NCBI GenBank assembly: GCA_023301245.1
Contig: JALZUV010000016.1
Location: forward strand, 1 to 18,097
Direction of reading: 5' to 3'
DNA length: 18,097 bases
From: Rickettsiales bacterium
GTDB taxonomy: Bacteria; Pseudomonadota; Alphaproteobacteria; Rickettsiales; JALZUV01
Shown one piece after another: positions 5,753-14,957 of this stretch; positions within the stretch are counted from its first letter, which is position 1; each line of letters starts with the position of its first letter. Both the position numbers and the translations under genes were made by a program. Under the pieces are notes generated by a model. The model made no database searches. It saw only the letters and a list, made by a program, of their open reading frames with translations, and was not told where the DNA came from.

Positions 5753-8091
5753 TGGCCCAAAAATTCATCGGATTTTTAATTCTACTGTTTTGGTTGCCAG
5801 CATCAGTGTTGGCGACTTCGTCTGCGGGTGAGTTTAAAGCGGGTGCGGAGTTGCCCCGTAACATTATGGCGCTTTATGATGCTAAATTTGAAGGTGACCC
5901 GCGTTTTACGGCGACACATAAGTTTTTAGAGATGCCATTAAATCATCTAGGTTTTATTGTTAAATATCATGATATAAATCTTCCACTGCCCGAGCTCGAT
6001 GACTCTTATCGTGGGGTGGTCGTGTGGTATACCACCGATACAGTTTTACCAGATGCTGTCCCGATGTTAGGTTGGTTAAATAAAGCTTTAGATGAAGATA
6101 AAAAACTACTCGTAATGGGGAGTTTAGGGGTTTCCGAAAAATTCCGCGAAGATGATAGTAATATGCAGGATCTAAATAGATTGATGCATCGTATCGGTGT
6201 GCATGATCGTAATAGTTGGGTCAACGTGGTGCATAACGTTAATATTGATAATTATACTCCCGAGATGGTGAATTTTGAACGCGACTTTGAAGGTGAGATT
6301 CGTCCTTATATCGCGACGAATAAAGTGGGTAAAAATTCTAAATCGCATTTGCGTTTAAAGGCGCCTCAATATGCGGAGCCGAGTTCTGACCTTATTATTA
6401 CGAGCGATAAGGGGGGGTATGTTGCTGAAGAATACGCGGTGTTCCAGCTTTACGATGAAAAAGATAATCTGGTGCTTCGTCAGTGGTTTATTAATCCTTT
6501 CCAGTTTTTGAAAGAAGTATTCAGAGATGATTATTTGCCAAAACCAGACACGACCACTCTCTTTGGCAAGCGAATATTTTACAGTCACTTAGATGGTGAT
6601 GGGTGGAATAATTTAAGCCAAGTTGAGAAATATAAAAACAAAGGGCTCCTCTCTTCAGATGTGCTTTATCGTGAGGTGTTTGAGCCCTATGACGATTTTG
6701 CCTTTACCGTTGGTTTAATTGTTTCAGAGCTTCGTACTGATTGTTATGGTGTGCCCGATAGTGTGCCCGTAGCTGAAAAAACAATGAAGCTCTATAATGT
6801 GGAGCCGGGTAGTCATACTTATAGTCATCCTTTATATTGGGGGTTTTTCGCAGATGGGGATGCCGCCAAGGAAGAAGCTTATAGTTCTCTTTACCCAAGG
6901 CAGCCTCTGACAAAGTTCTTCTTATCAGAAATGATTTTAGGCGATGGGGAAGAGGCTATTAAAACAACGGAAGAATATACCCCGCTGTTGCAAGGCGGTG
7001 CTGATGCTATGCGCGGTATCCGTGATCCAAGTAACGACTCTGTAGAGATAATGAAACTTTATGATACCCCGCGCAGTTATGCGTGCGAGCCATTTAATTT
7101 GGATAGAGAGGTTCAGGGGTCGATTGATTATATTGAAAAGCTTTCAAGTGGTAAAAAAGTAAAGCTTTACCAGTGGTCAGGCAATACCACGCCATTTGAA
7201 GCAGCTATTCGAAAAACTCGTGAAGCGGGTTTGTTTAATATTAATGGTGGTGATTCTCGCTTTGATACTGAATACCCTTCTTATGCGACTGTCTCGCCAT
7301 TGTCTGCGCCTATTGGCGATGAGCGTCAAATCTACTCCTCTAATAGTAATGAAAATACTTACACTAATCTTTGGACAGACAGGTTCTTCGGCTTTAAATA
7401 TTTGCAAACCACGGTTAATAATACTGAGTCCCCTATTCGAGTGGCGCCTTATAACTTGTACTTCCATACTTATTCGGGCGAAAAAGATGCGGCGCTTACG
7501 GCTGTGAAGGAGAATCTGGATTTTGCTCGTAAGCAAGGGCTGTTCCCGATTTTTGCGAGTGAGTTTGCCTCAATTGCATCAAGTTTCTTCCCAACGAAAA
7601 TATACTCACTTGGTCGCGACCATTGGCGGATTGAAGATAGAGGGTCGCTGCAAACTATGCGTATTGATGATGCGACGCTAAGGGCTGTTGATTTTGCTAA
7701 TTCAAAGGGTGTGGTTGGGCAGAGCCATTATCAGGGGAGTTTGTATATTGCGCTGGATGATAGAGTGGAAAAGCCGGTCATAAAGTTAAGGTCTGTGGAT
7801 AAGTCGGGCGGATTTCCTGCATCACCAACCCCCTATGTTATTGAAAGTAATTGGGAAATTAAGGGCTTGCAATTTAGTAAATATTCGTTAAGCTTTGCGA
7901 CAACAGGATTTGGTAAGTCTGATATAATTATTCAAATGCCGGATTCTTCTGAAGCGAAAATACAACTACATGATGGTGAAAAGGTGTACGAGCAAAGAAT
8001 CGCAGACGTGGACGTTTACAATCGTTTACACTTGGTCATTAATAACATAAATAGACCTATAGGCGTTTCAATACTGGTGAATAAAAAATGA
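5752..8091 (+). CDS. pelA: PelA-type polysaccharide deacetylase (second half of a split PelA)
   Basis: A 779-residue exported protein starting at an ATG that shares one base with the upstream stop (TAATG), with GGGGAG upstream. Its own signal peptide is at residues 1-22. Residues 30-250 resemble the Rossmann-like linker region of PelA. The deacetylase core (NodB/CE4-like fold) has the Asp motif H279-L-D281-G-D283-G and the metal-binding pair H355 and H359 in GSHTYSHP. A region with INGGDSRFD and one with PYNLYFHTYSG follow, then a C-terminal beta-rich domain from about 670. The expected role is partial de-N-acetylation of Pel in the periplasm, which makes the polymer cationic. The start of pelB overlaps by 4 bases (ATGA). 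A tract of seven G (6411-6417) lies in codons 220-222. Together the two halves total 1062 residues, against about 950 for fused PelA. Confidence 0.9.
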   Translation: MAQKFIGFLILLFWLPASVLATSSAGEFKAGAELPRNIMALYDAKFEGDPRFTATHKFLEMPLNHLGFIVKYHDINLPLPELDDSYRGVVVWYTTDTVLPDAVPMLGWLNKALDEDKKLLVMGSLGVSEKFREDDSNMQDLNRLMHRIGVHDRNSWVNVVHNVNIDNYTPEMVNFERDFEGEIRPYIATNKVGKNSKSHLRLKAPQYAEPSSDLIITSDKGGYVAEEYAVFQLYDEKDNLVLRQWFINPFQFLKEVFRDDYLPKPDTTTLFGKRIFYSHLDGDGWNNLSQVEKYKNKGLLSSDVLYREVFEPYDDFAFTVGLIVSELRTDCYGVPDSVPVAEKTMKLYNVEPGSHTYSHPLYWGFFADGDAAKEEAYSSLYPRQPLTKFFLSEMILGDGEEAIKTTEEYTPLLQGGADAMRGIRDPSNDSVEIMKLYDTPRSYACEPFNLDREVQGSIDYIEKLSSGKKVKLYQWSGNTTPFEAAIRKTREAGLFNINGGDSRFDTEYPSYATVSPLSAPIGDERQIYSSNSNENTYTNLWTDRFFGFKYLQTTVNNTESPIRVAPYNLYFHTYSGEKDAALTAVKENLDFARKQGLFPIFASEFASIASSFFPTKIYSLGRDHWRIEDRGSLQTMRIDDATLRAVDFANSKGVVGQSHYQGSLYIALDDRVEKPVIKLRSVDKSGGFPASPTPYVIESNWEIKGLQFSKYSLSFATTGFGKSDIIIQMPDSSEAKIQLHDGEKVYEQRIADVDVYNRLHLVINNINRPIGVSILVNKK

Positions 8092-11000
8092 AAAAATATC
8101 TGGTCATAATATTACTATTTGTTTTAGCAGCTGGCTTAAGCCTTATGCTTGTTCCAAATGCACGTGAAATTGCATTGATGCAGTTCCGTGATAAGGAGTT
8201 TGATAAGGCTCGCGTTACTTATGAGCAAAATTTAGAGAATGGCCAGTTATCAGTAGAGGTGGTGAAGGCTCTTACCGATCTTCATTTGCAGTCGGGCGAT
8301 GTTGAAAAAGCTATTACTGTTATGCGTCGCTTTGTTGCTGCGAATCCTGATAATCTTGAGGCGCGTCACGAAATTGGTAAGTTGTACCAATTTGCTCAGC
8401 GCCCAGATGACTATCTTGCGAATTTAGAGGAAATTAACCGTTTGCAAAAAAGCAATGACTCGCTTCGCACGATGAATAAAATGTATGCTGCGTCGCAGCA
8501 ATATGACAAGCAAGAGCCTGCGCTTGAGGCATTGGTTGGGACAGAGCAGACTCGTCAACCCAATCATTATCGTAATTTGGCGCGCTTACAGGCTTCGCAG
8601 CAAAAATTACAAGAGGCAGTTGCTACCTACCAAGATTTTTGGCTAGTGCATCCGCTTGACTATAGTTTCAATGATCTAGAAGTAATGATGACACTACAGC
8701 TGGAGCTGGAAGATATTGACGGGGCTTACGATGCTGCCGTACTGTTTTCTGAAAAGCAAAACCCTAGGAATATCAAGGAAGTGGCGCGCCTAGTGAATGT
8801 GTTGCACTATCGTGGGAATTCTGAAGTTGCTGCACGTTTCTTGCAGCCTTACGAAGCGCAGTTGTCGCAATATCCTGTGCTGGGTATTGAGAAAGCCTAT
8901 CTGCTTTTGGCTACGCAACAGACTAAGGGTGCTTATGAGACGTTGCGCTGGTTGGATCGTGAAGTGACCCTTCCTGTGAGCTTGCAGCGTGAATATATCT
9001 ATTTGCTGGCTGTTAATGAGGAATATGCTGAGGCGCGTGAGCGTCTTGAGGCTTTGGATTTCTCGATTCTACAAGAGTCTGAAGGTATCTCTTTAATTGA
9101 GTTGGCGTTGCAGCGTCCTGAGTCGAATTTGTTGCCTGTATTAAAGGTTAAGTTGGCTGAAAATGTGTCGGCTAATTATAATGTCTTGCAAGCAGCTATG
9201 GCTGTTGCGACCAACAAAGCTAACTGGAGTGATCTGGTCGGCGATGTTGATAAGCGTGAATTAACGGGCGCGCAGAACTTACAGATGGCAACAGTGTGTT
9301 TGTTAAGTGGTAAGCAGGGTTGTGCACGTGAATTTATGGGTGTGTTGGATGAAGATACTCTTACGCAAAGTGAGTTGGTGCGAGCATCTGGTATCTATGT
9401 TGAGGTGGGCGATTACGCTAAGGCATCTACACTGATCGGTCCTCTTTACCGTCAAATGCCTGATGATGCAGATGTTTCTGGCATGTATGTTCGCATTGCG
9501 GCTGCTCAAGGTGATGAAACTGAAGTTAAAGACTGGATTGTCGCGAATTCAGGTGCTTCAGAGAAGGTTTTACGTGATATTTACTTTACTGCGCAGCGTT
9601 ACCGTCATGCTAATATAGCGTTAGACACTGTTGATGTGCTTGCCAAAAATTATCAAACGGAAGAGAATCTTGGTTTCCTAATTAGTGCTTATGTAGCTAA
9701 TGGTCGCTATGAAGCAGTTCTTCCCTATTTCCGTGATAAGTCATCGCTAAGTAAGGGTGACCGTGAGGATTACCTTTATGTGTTGACTAAATTAGCGCGC
9801 AAGAGTGACCGTTATAGCTCGGAACTTGTTGAATTTGCTGGTAAAGAGATGCGTCGTAGTGATGTGAGTCGAAAGCAAAAAGAGGCTCTGGTTTATGCCT
9901 TGTTAGATGCGGGTAGGCCTGATGTGGTGCTTCCTTTCATCGAAGAATTTGCTCGTAATCATGGTGGCCAGTGGATTGATGTTTACGCAAATAATCTCGA
10001 TAAGTTGGGGCGTCATTCAGAAGCGCGTGACTTCCGTATGCGTCTTGCGATGAACCCAAATACCTCTGCTGCAACTCGCCGTGTGATTGCTTATCAATTG
10101 CTTGAAAAAGGTTTCCGTAATGACGCGGAAAGTTTGTTTGGTATGATGGCCGATGGTGCATCGCCATTGAGTACGGATGTTCAGCAGCTTATTTATCTGT
10201 GGGGCGCTCGTCCATCTGCCGATAAAATTGATTGGCTTGGTGCGCGATATGTAAGTGAAACTGAACCGAGTGCAAAGACTAAGTGGGCGGATTATGTCGC
10301 TAACTATTCAACGCGCGATGATCTGCTAATGGTTGTGAATCGTTATCCTGGTTTAGTGAATGAGAAGAATGTCCAGAACCGATACTTTGAAGCGCTTAAT
10401 TATGTTGGCCAATTGGAGTCTTATGGTGAAGACTTATTGATGCGTGACGATATTAGCCCTTCTGCAATGCGAATTTATGCGCGTGCGGCTCGTAGCTATA
10501 ATATGCCAGATCAAGCGATGCGTGCTTATTATAGATTAGACGATGCGACAGGCGGTGATCCTGAAGCAATGCGCGTGATTGGTTTGCTGGCTTTTGCTCA
10601 AGCAGATTATTCTGAAACGCTAAAATATTTGGCTCCTTACGCTGAGCATCGCGAAAGCAACCCCGGTTATCATGAAGAAGATTATGAAGTTTATTTCCAT
10701 CTAGCAGAAGTTTATAAGCGTGAGCATGATTTGGATATGGCTAATGCTTTCTATGCGAAAGCGCTTGAGGCGGTTTCAATCGTGCGCGAGGCTGATGTTG
10801 ATTCTATTTCAAAAACTGCCCAAAGCTTGATTGGTCATAATCAAGAGCAGCAGGGCCGCGACTATTTTGAATCAGGTCGTCAGCAATTTCCTGACAATCG
10901 CTTGATTGCAGCGGATTATATCAGTTCAGTGATAGAGCTGAAGGACTACGATAAAGCCCGTGAATTACTTGCCAGTGCTCCTGTAGCGCGCCCAGTAGGC

Positions 11001-12443
11001 GGTTATGCAGGCCAGCCGATTGACTTGCCGTCAACGCGCGATGCTAGTTATCAAGTTCAGGTGGATGGAAATGAGGCTATTTTACGATTCGAAGGGCCTG
11101 TACCTGCAAACTTCCCGTTAATAAATGCAAGTAAAGATCAGTATCCATGGTTAAGCTATGTTGGGCAAAGCTATGACGAAGTCTTGGTCGTTGCTAATCC
11201 TGATTATCAACTGCAAATTCAACCGCTTTCTGCAGGTTATGTGATTAGTGCTATTCCTGCAGCGAATTCAGCGCAGGAGCAGTTTGCAGAAGAGTTGGAT
11301 GTTCGTTATCAAATGCTGAATGCGCGCGTAGGTCTGGAGACGGGCGACCATTACGCGGTGACAGACGATCTTCTTGAATTGAGCGAGTTGCACCCGAATA
11401 ATCCAACCTTGTTAGGTTACACGGCGAATGCCTTGAACTTCACAGGGCGCTGGAAATATGCTCAAACTTTACTTGAGCGCGCGAATGAATTGATGCCGCT
11501 TAACGAAGATATTCTGGCTTTGCAGCGTGATATCAACATCCGTCAAGATGCTGAAAATCACGTAAAAGTGGATTACGAATGGATTTCGATTGGTGATAGT
11601 GACGAGAGTATCTGGACACTTTCAGGCCTTATTTATGTGGATGAGGAACTGGAAGTGGGTGTGAATTTGCAAACAGCAGATGTTGATGCAATAAATGTTC
11701 GCCGTATTGATGGTCGTCTTGGTGATTTTGATGAAGATGCACAGCGTGGCGAAATCTTTGTCGCACATGAAGATCTTGAAGGGCAGCGTATTCAGGCTTC
11801 TCTTTATGGAAATAATGATGCCATCGGTTTAGGTCTATCTTATCGTTGGTTGAACCGCCTAGGTATGTCGCGTGTTTATGCTGAATATAGTAAGCCAAAC
11901 TGGGACTTTGTAGACGGTATTCTTGATGATGCTACGCGTGACCGTATTGGTTTTGACCATTCTTATGTGCATAATACTCTGTGGACATTCAATGGAGGGC
12001 TGTCGCTGAATCGTTACAATTTGCGTGACTTTGATGATGTTGCAAAAACGGTTGGTGGTATTTTTAGTGCCACGCGTAAGTTGCAAAATTTCGGACCTTA
12101 CTTGGCGGCAAATTATACGCTAGATGCGGAGTATCGCGTAGACGAGAAGAGCGCTATTGATAATCTTGGGCAAGCTTACTTCCCGCTGTTAGATAGCCGT
12201 GAAGTGCACACTGTATCGTTAATCGCGGCGGAGCAATTTACGCCGGATACCGATGGTCTAATTCAAGCCGGTTATAGTTATGACCGTCTGGGTGGAAACG
12301 GCCCGCTAGTAGCTGGTCAATTAACGCATCAAATGTTCGAAGAACAGCTTGAGGCACAGGTTCGCGGTAGCTACGGCGCCCGCACAAGTAATACTGAAGG
12401 TGATACAGCTCGTGTGGGCGGTCATCTCAAATGGAGGTTTTAA
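8088..12443 (+). CDS. pelB: PelB-like export protein: TPR scaffold plus outer-membrane barrel
   Basis: A 1451-residue protein, clearly longer than P. aeruginosa PelB (about 1190). An N-terminal hydrophobic helix (about 3-22, no obvious cleavage box) is followed by a very long helical TPR solenoid from about 28 to 965. A beta-rich, non-TPR segment lies at about 969-1065 and one or two more TPR units at about 1075-1155. The last roughly 295 residues are alternating strands ending GGHLKWRF, a C-terminal Phe barrel signature that fits a sixteen-stranded porin. In Pel systems PelB guides the modified polymer through the periplasm, binds PelA through its TPRs and exports the chain. No pelC follows: pelD begins three bases after the stop. 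Confidence 0.92.
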   Translation: MKKYLVIILLFVLAAGLSLMLVPNAREIALMQFRDKEFDKARVTYEQNLENGQLSVEVVKALTDLHLQSGDVEKAITVMRRFVAANPDNLEARHEIGKLYQFAQRPDDYLANLEEINRLQKSNDSLRTMNKMYAASQQYDKQEPALEALVGTEQTRQPNHYRNLARLQASQQKLQEAVATYQDFWLVHPLDYSFNDLEVMMTLQLELEDIDGAYDAAVLFSEKQNPRNIKEVARLVNVLHYRGNSEVAARFLQPYEAQLSQYPVLGIEKAYLLLATQQTKGAYETLRWLDREVTLPVSLQREYIYLLAVNEEYAEARERLEALDFSILQESEGISLIELALQRPESNLLPVLKVKLAENVSANYNVLQAAMAVATNKANWSDLVGDVDKRELTGAQNLQMATVCLLSGKQGCAREFMGVLDEDTLTQSELVRASGIYVEVGDYAKASTLIGPLYRQMPDDADVSGMYVRIAAAQGDETEVKDWIVANSGASEKVLRDIYFTAQRYRHANIALDTVDVLAKNYQTEENLGFLISAYVANGRYEAVLPYFRDKSSLSKGDREDYLYVLTKLARKSDRYSSELVEFAGKEMRRSDVSRKQKEALVYALLDAGRPDVVLPFIEEFARNHGGQWIDVYANNLDKLGRHSEARDFRMRLAMNPNTSAATRRVIAYQLLEKGFRNDAESLFGMMADGASPLSTDVQQLIYLWGARPSADKIDWLGARYVSETEPSAKTKWADYVANYSTRDDLLMVVNRYPGLVNEKNVQNRYFEALNYVGQLESYGEDLLMRDDISPSAMRIYARAARSYNMPDQAMRAYYRLDDATGGDPEAMRVIGLLAFAQADYSETLKYLAPYAEHRESNPGYHEEDYEVYFHLAEVYKREHDLDMANAFYAKALEAVSIVREADVDSISKTAQSLIGHNQEQQGRDYFESGRQQFPDNRLIAADYISSVIELKDYDKARELLASAPVARPVGGYAGQPIDLPSTRDASYQVQVDGNEAILRFEGPVPANFPLINASKDQYPWLSYVGQSYDEVLVVANPDYQLQIQPLSAGYVISAIPAANSAQEQFAEELDVRYQMLNARVGLETGDHYAVTDDLLELSELHPNNPTLLGYTANALNFTGRWKYAQTLLERANELMPLNEDILALQRDINIRQDAENHVKVDYEWISIGDSDESIWTLSGLIYVDEELEVGVNLQTADVDAINVRRIDGRLGDFDEDAQRGEIFVAHEDLEGQRIQASLYGNNDAIGLGLSYRWLNRLGMSRVYAEYSKPNWDFVDGILDDATRDRIGFDHSYVHNTLWTFNGGLSLNRYNLRDFDDVAKTVGGIFSATRKLQNFGPYLAANYTLDAEYRVDEKSAIDNLGQAYFPLLDSREVHTVSLIAAEQFTPDTDGLIQAGYSYDRLGGNGPLVAGQLTHQMFEEQLEAQVRGSYGARTSNTEGDTARVGGHLKWRF

Positions 12444-12446
12444 ACA

Positions 12447-13802
12447 ATGTCAACTGCTGCAATTTACGCGCCTAAAGAAGAACATAGTTATTTCTTAGGT
12501 ATTAGGGTTTCTGCCCTATTGGAAATGGCGATTATCTTTTTCGTCCTCTTAGTCTTCGATGCAATGTTCGGGGCAGGTAACCGCTATTTCGATGCGTCAC
12601 CCCATCCGTTTTGGGTGGTAATTGTGTTGATGGCAGTACAATATGGTACTGCTGAAGCCGTTTTGGCCGCAGTTCTGTCTACGCTATTCTTGTTGATTGG
12701 TAATTTGCCCGAGCAAACGCTTAGCCAAGACATGTATGACTATCTTTATACTCTATTCCGTTCGCCGCTATTGTGGTTGCTTGCAGGAGTGATTTTAGGT
12801 GAGTTACGACAGCGCCACGTACGTGAGCGCGAGCATCTGAAAAAAGAGCTTCATGATTCACGTGAGCGCGAACGTATTATTGCAGAATCTTACAGCAGTG
12901 TGAAATCGCTAAAAGAAAAACTGGAGCTTAAAATTTCAGGTCAATTACGTGGAGCGGTTAATACATTTCGCGCCGCAAAAGCGATTGAGAAAAATAACCC
13001 TACAGAAGTATTGCAAGGTGTGCAGGAATTAATTCGTTCAACCATGCAGCCAGAGAAGTTCTCTGTATATGTGATGAACAAAGATGGCCTTATTCCAAGC
13101 ATTACATACGGTTGGGGCTCTGACGATAATTACCAAGAGAAATATTCAGCGCAGGACGAGCTTTATAAGCGTGTAATTGGACAGCAAGAAACTCTTTGTA
13201 TTGCTAATACAGACCATCAGGCTCTACTTGCAAACCAAGGTGTTCTTGTAGGGCCATTGCTCGATAAAGAAACGGGTGAAGTAAGTGGTATGTTGAAAAT
13301 TGAGAAGATTGGCTTCCTAGATTTAAACCTAAGCACTATCGAAACTTTCCACGCTATTTGCGAATGGGTAGGGATGGCGATTATCAATGCTAACCGTTAT
13401 CAAGATGCAAAAGAAGGCAGCATGACTAACCCTGATAATAACTTGATGAGCCATGGCTACTATAAACAATATACTGACTTTATTAGTGCATTAGGTAAGC
13501 GTGTTGGTTTCTCGGTTAATATGATTCTCATTCAATTGACGAATGGTGATAAACTTTCGGGTGACCAGCGTACGAAGACAGCACGCGTTATTGCTGAAGC
13601 AGTAGGCGAGGCGCTTCGTTCAGTTGATATGGCGTTTGATTATCAGAAAAATGGTGAGGAATATTCAATTGTTCTTCCTGCAACCAACCGTAGCGGTGCT
13701 AAAGTTGTGCTAAGTAAGCTTGAGGAGTCGATTGCTGCTAAGTTGCCGAAATCAATCCCTGCTGACTTTGCTTTAACGACTCACACCATTCACGAAGCGT
13801 AA
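12447..13802 (+). CDS. pelD: PelD c-di-GMP receptor of the Pel synthase complex
   Basis: A 451-residue inner-membrane protein with GGAGG (12433-12437) upstream of its ATG. About four membrane helices lie between residues 22 and 120, followed by a charged coiled-coil linker (121-165), a GAF domain (about 165-315) and a degenerate GGDEF domain (about 330-451). The inhibitory-site motif R391-S-V-D394 is present. The active-site remnant is N402-G-E-E-Y406, not GGDEF, so synthesis of c-di-GMP is unlikely and binding is likely. Seven residues separate the two motifs instead of the usual five. In P. aeruginosa, c-di-GMP binding to PelD's RxxD switches on Pel synthesis. The second arginine contributor known there could not be placed with confidence. 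Confidence 0.93.
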   Translation: MSTAAIYAPKEEHSYFLGIRVSALLEMAIIFFVLLVFDAMFGAGNRYFDASPHPFWVVIVLMAVQYGTAEAVLAAVLSTLFLLIGNLPEQTLSQDMYDYLYTLFRSPLLWLLAGVILGELRQRHVREREHLKKELHDSRERERIIAESYSSVKSLKEKLELKISGQLRGAVNTFRAAKAIEKNNPTEVLQGVQELIRSTMQPEKFSVYVMNKDGLIPSITYGWGSDDNYQEKYSAQDELYKRVIGQQETLCIANTDHQALLANQGVLVGPLLDKETGEVSGMLKIEKIGFLDLNLSTIETFHAICEWVGMAIINANRYQDAKEGSMTNPDNNLMSHGYYKQYTDFISALGKRVGFSVNMILIQLTNGDKLSGDQRTKTARVIAEAVGEALRSVDMAFDYQKNGEEYSIVLPATNRSGAKVVLSKLEESIAAKLPKSIPADFALTTHTIHEA

Positions 13803-13817
13803 ACGGATATTACTAAC

Positions 13818-14957
13818 ATGACACGTAATGAATCAATGCTAACTGTTGATGACTACCTTGAGGGTGCCGATATCCATGAGGATAGTTACCAGCCTATTAC
13901 TGGGGCTCCTTTAGCTGCCATATTTTGTGTGCTGCTAACGATAGGTCATGGCTTTAATATTTACCTACTGTTTTGGGCAGGGATTGCGCCAATATTAAGT
14001 CTTATTATTCATATTATTTTGGTGGTAATTTCAGCATTCTTGGTAGGGGTAATGTCGCGAGCAGGTTTAGATACACGTTTTGCCCGATTAGCATTTATTA
14101 CAACTGCAGTCATGAGTATTGTGGGTGCTGTTGGTACTTTATTTTCATTGGTGCAAAGTATTTTCTATTTACGTTTCCGCACAGGATTTGATGAGTGGTA
14201 TCAAGCAATTTTCCCTCAATCCACTCTTTCAGGCTCAGAGAAAATTGCTGAGGAGATTGAAGTTGGGCGCGATGAAAGCCCAATCGATTACACGGTCATG
14301 TCTTTTATGGATGTGATGGAAATTGGTTCGGAACAACAAAAACGTGATGCACTTAGTAAAATGACTGCATCTTTCAACCCAGTATTCTCTAAATCATTCA
14401 AACGCGCTTTGGCCGATGACAGTAGCGCCATTCGTGTGCAGGCGGCTACGGCGATTACACGTATTGAAAATAAGTTCCACGGACGCTTATTAAAAATTGA
14501 GAACCTTTATCGTGAACACCCAAATAACGCAGTCATTTTGAAAGCGCTTGCGGATCACTACGATAGCTATGCCTATACAGGCTTGCTTGATGAAGGTCGC
14601 GAAATGGTGAATCGTGAAAAAGCTTATTCACACTTTATGGAATATCTAAACCTTCGCCCAGAAGACCCTTCGGTTCGTCCGAAAATCGGTCGTTTATTGA
14701 TTCGCATGAAACGTCACGAAGAAGCGGCTAAATGGTTTAAGCGCTGCTTGGACGAGGGCTATGGATCGGACACTATCAAGATGTGGTATATTGAATCGCT
14801 TTATCATATTGGCGACTTTGATGGTTTGCGCAAAGCCGCATCTGGCTACCAAGTTGACTTAACGACATATCAGGAAACCCAACCGGAAATTGCTGACAGT
14901 ATTTATCTGTGGGCGCAGGCAGGGCTTTCAGACAAACAATCGAGGGCTGCAGGATGA
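13818..14957 (+). CDS. pelE: PelE inner-membrane TPR protein
   Basis: A 379-residue protein starting 15 bases after pelD with only a weak ribosome site, so it probably depends on translation of pelD. Two or three membrane helices occupy about 29-52, 54-78 and 91-116. A soluble helical part follows: a HEAT-like stretch (FKRALADDSSAIRVQAATAI, about 194-213) and TPR-like helices (about 235-345, including EEAAKWFKRCLDEG). Position between pelD and pelF together with this domain layout identifies it. PelE is part of the PelD-PelE-PelF-PelG synthase complex; its role there is scaffolding. Its stop overlaps the pelF start (ATGA). Confidence 0.88.
   Translation: MTRNESMLTVDDYLEGADIHEDSYQPITGAPLAAIFCVLLTIGHGFNIYLLFWAGIAPILSLIIHIILVVISAFLVGVMSRAGLDTRFARLAFITTAVMSIVGAVGTLFSLVQSIFYLRFRTGFDEWYQAIFPQSTLSGSEKIAEEIEVGRDESPIDYTVMSFMDVMEIGSEQQKRDALSKMTASFNPVFSKSFKRALADDSSAIRVQAATAITRIENKFHGRLLKIENLYREHPNNAVILKALADHYDSYAYTGLLDEGREMVNREKAYSHFMEYLNLRPEDPSVRPKIGRLLIRMKRHEEAAKWFKRCLDEGYGSDTIKMWYIESLYHIGDFDGLRKAASGYQVDLTTYQETQPEIADSIYLWAQAGLSDKQSRAAG

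Noticed and set aside
5735..5765. PelA split as a sequencing frameshift or nonsense mutation
   Set aside because: The second frame starts with its own ribosome site, ATG and signal peptide, and the first ends at the natural end of the barrel domain; a recent break would not create these.
7177..7536. Minus-strand open frame of 119 residues inside the deacetylase gene
   Set aside because: Composition is Arg/Ile-rich and low in sense-like pattern; it lies wholly within a gene with clear catalytic motifs, so it is a shadow frame.
11629..12086. Minus-strand frames under the PelB barrel
   Set aside because: His-rich and lacking domain-like pattern or ribosome sites; they mirror PelB codon usage.
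14909..14953. Upstream-extended start for PelF
   Set aside because: The ATG at 14954 has a good ribosome site, the usual ATGA coupling and the family-typical N-terminus.
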